Assembly (NCBI GenBank): GCA_947446625.1
Contig: CANFIE010000283.1
Coordinates: 1-5,578 of the forward strand
Direction of reading: 5' to 3'
Origin: Acetobacteraceae bacterium
GTDB lineage: Bacteria; Pseudomonadota; Alphaproteobacteria; Acetobacterales; Acetobacteraceae
Length of the DNA: 5,578 nucleotides
Below are positions 4,649-5,578 of this stretch, piece after piece. Both the position numbers and the translations under genes were made by a program. How positions within the stretch are numbered: the stretch's first letter is position 1; the number at the start of each line of letters is the position of its first letter. The notes below the pieces were generated by a model, which was not told the DNA's origin, did no database searches, and worked only from the letters and a program-made list of their open reading frames with translations.

Positions 4649-5578
4649 AGCACCTGGAAACCCTGCACGCCCTGGTGGCCGCCGCCCGCGCCGCCGGGGC
4701 CGACAGCGCCGACGCCCTGCTGGTCAGCAATGCCGCCCTTTCGGTGCAGCGCCGGCTGGGGAAGATCGAACACCTCGAACGCTCCGAGGGGTTTGACATG
4801 GGGCTGCGGGTTTTCCTCGGCCAGCACATGGCCATCGTCTCCACCAGCGACCCCACGCCCAGCGCCTTCGCCGCCCTGGCGGAACGCGCTGTGGCCATGG
4901 CCAAGGTGGTGCCGGCAGACCCCTTCGCCGGCCTGCCCGCCGCGCCCGATGGCAACGCCAGCGCCGATTTCGACCTGGCCGACCCCACCGAGCCAACCGC
5001 CGAGCAACTGATCGCCCGCGCCGCCGCTGCCGAGGAAGCCGCCCTGGCGGTTGCCGGCGTTTCCAACTCGGAAGGCGCCGAGGCCGGCTGGAGCCGCTAT
5101 GAAATCGCCCTTGTCGCCAGCAATGGCTTCGCCGGGCATTACGTCCGCACCGGGCACTCGCTTTCCGCCACCGCCCTGGCCGGCAGCGGCACGGGCATGG
5201 AGCGTGACTACGACTATTCCGGCGTGGTCCACCTGGCCGATCTGGCCGACCCCGCCAGCCTGGGCCGCAGCGCCGGGGAAAAGGCGGTGGCCCGGCTGAA
5301 CCCGGTGCGCGCCAAAACCGCCAGGCTGCCGGTGGTTTTCTCCCCGCGCGTCGCCGGCTCGCTGCTCGGCCATCTGGCCGGGGCGGTGAATGGCGCCGCC
5401 GTGGCGCGCGGCACCTCCTTCCTGCGGGAAAAGCTGGGCCAGCGCATCATGCCCGCCGGCATGACCCTGTTCGACGACCCGACCCGCCGCCGCGGCCTGC
5501 GCTCCCGCCCGTTTGACGGCGAGGGCATGGCCGGCCAGCGCCGCGCCATTGTGGAGGATGGCATCCTCACCAGCTGGA
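4645..5578 (+). CDS. pmbA: TldD/PmbA family protein (PmbA/TldE-like), 3'-truncated by window edge
   Basis: The frame is open from ATG 4645 to the window end: 311 complete codons of a family whose members are usually about 450 aa. The start lies in the ATGA overlap with the M16 stop; only a weak GAAG (4631-4634) precedes it, so translational coupling is likely. Recognisable segments are LGKIEHLERSEGFDMGLRVFLG (residues 38-59, the N-terminal domain signature), AERAVAMAKVVPADPFAGL (about 79-97), SRYEIALVASNGF, GTGMERDYDYSG, and LFDDP followed by RPFDGEG (275-294), typical of the C-terminal domain. PmbA/TldE pairs with TldD in a cytoplasmic protease that in E. coli matures microcin B17 and degrades the CcdA antitoxin. 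The HExxxH zinc site belongs to TldD, and none is seen in the visible part here. No tldD lies in the window, so the partner must be elsewhere if there is one. The missing C-terminus prevents a firm choice between PmbA and a TldD-related paralogue. Confidence 0.9.
   Translation, partial: MKHLETLHALVAAARAAGADSADALLVSNAALSVQRRLGKIEHLERSEGFDMGLRVFLGQHMAIVSTSDPTPSAFAALAERAVAMAKVVPADPFAGLPAAPDGNASADFDLADPTEPTAEQLIARAAAAEEAALAVAGVSNSEGAEAGWSRYEIALVASNGFAGHYVRTGHSLSATALAGSGTGMERDYDYSGVVHLADLADPASLGRSAGEKAVARLNPVRAKTARLPVVFSPRVAGSLLGHLAGAVNGAAVARGTSFLREKLGQRIMPAGMTLFDDPTRRRGLRSRPFDGEGMAGQRRAIVEDGILTSW

Noticed and set aside
4285..5373. A 362-codon - strand open frame opposite the M16 end and pmbA
   Set aside because: It has the same shadow composition, and pmbA on the + strand is clearly recognisable across this region.
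1..5578. Mobile element, CRISPR array, toxin-antitoxin or defence system
   Set aside because: No transposase, integrase, regularly spaced repeats or defence domains are visible. Gene content and codon use are uniform and housekeeping in nature.

Overview
The window is a GC-rich stretch, roughly 70% GC by eye, from what looks like an alphaproteobacterial chromosome. All genes read left to right on the + strand. Placement rests on three things: the degenerate 'GGLG' type of YibQ-like deacetylase protein next to an rppH of about 160 aa, the long (467 aa) threonine synthase starting MRYISTRG, and a mitochondrial-processing-peptidase-like M16 protease directly after thrC. I lean towards Rhodospirillales, perhaps Acetobacteraceae, but this is recognition from memory and not a search.

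Layout. (1) 2-877: 3' part of a divergent polysaccharide deacetylase (YibQ/PF04748-like) gene, cut by the left edge. It has a Pro/Ala-rich linker followed by the whole globular domain. (2) 940-1419: rppH, a Nudix RNA pyrophosphohydrolase. (3) 1465-1755: a small exported protein with four cysteines, function unknown. (4) 1756-1884: a 129-base gap holding two stem-loop sequences, one of them a striking long imperfect palindrome beside thrC. (5) 1885-3288: thrC. (6) 3289-3382: a 94-base gap with a short hairpin and a small palindrome. (7) 3383-4648: M16 zinc protease with a TTG start. (8) 4645-5578: pmbA/tldE, overlapping the protease gene by ATGA and cut by the right edge.

How the genes relate. 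Genes 1 and 2 are close together but not obviously linked in function (envelope protein; mRNA 5'-end processing). thrC performs the last step of threonine synthesis. The M16 protease and PmbA genes are joined by a 4-base stop/start overlap and so are probably translated together; both belong to protein-processing families. The control signals differ. rppH and the M16 gene have clear Shine-Dalgarno sequences. The small exported protein and thrC have none, but each has a TATGST-type -10-like box 6-9 bases before its ATG, which suggests leaderless or nearly leaderless mRNAs.

I see no mobile element, CRISPR array, tRNA or rRNA, and no evidence of a wholly new system. The best leads are the palindrome in front of thrC, the apparent loss of metal ligands in the deacetylase-like protein, and the two putative leaderless promoters.
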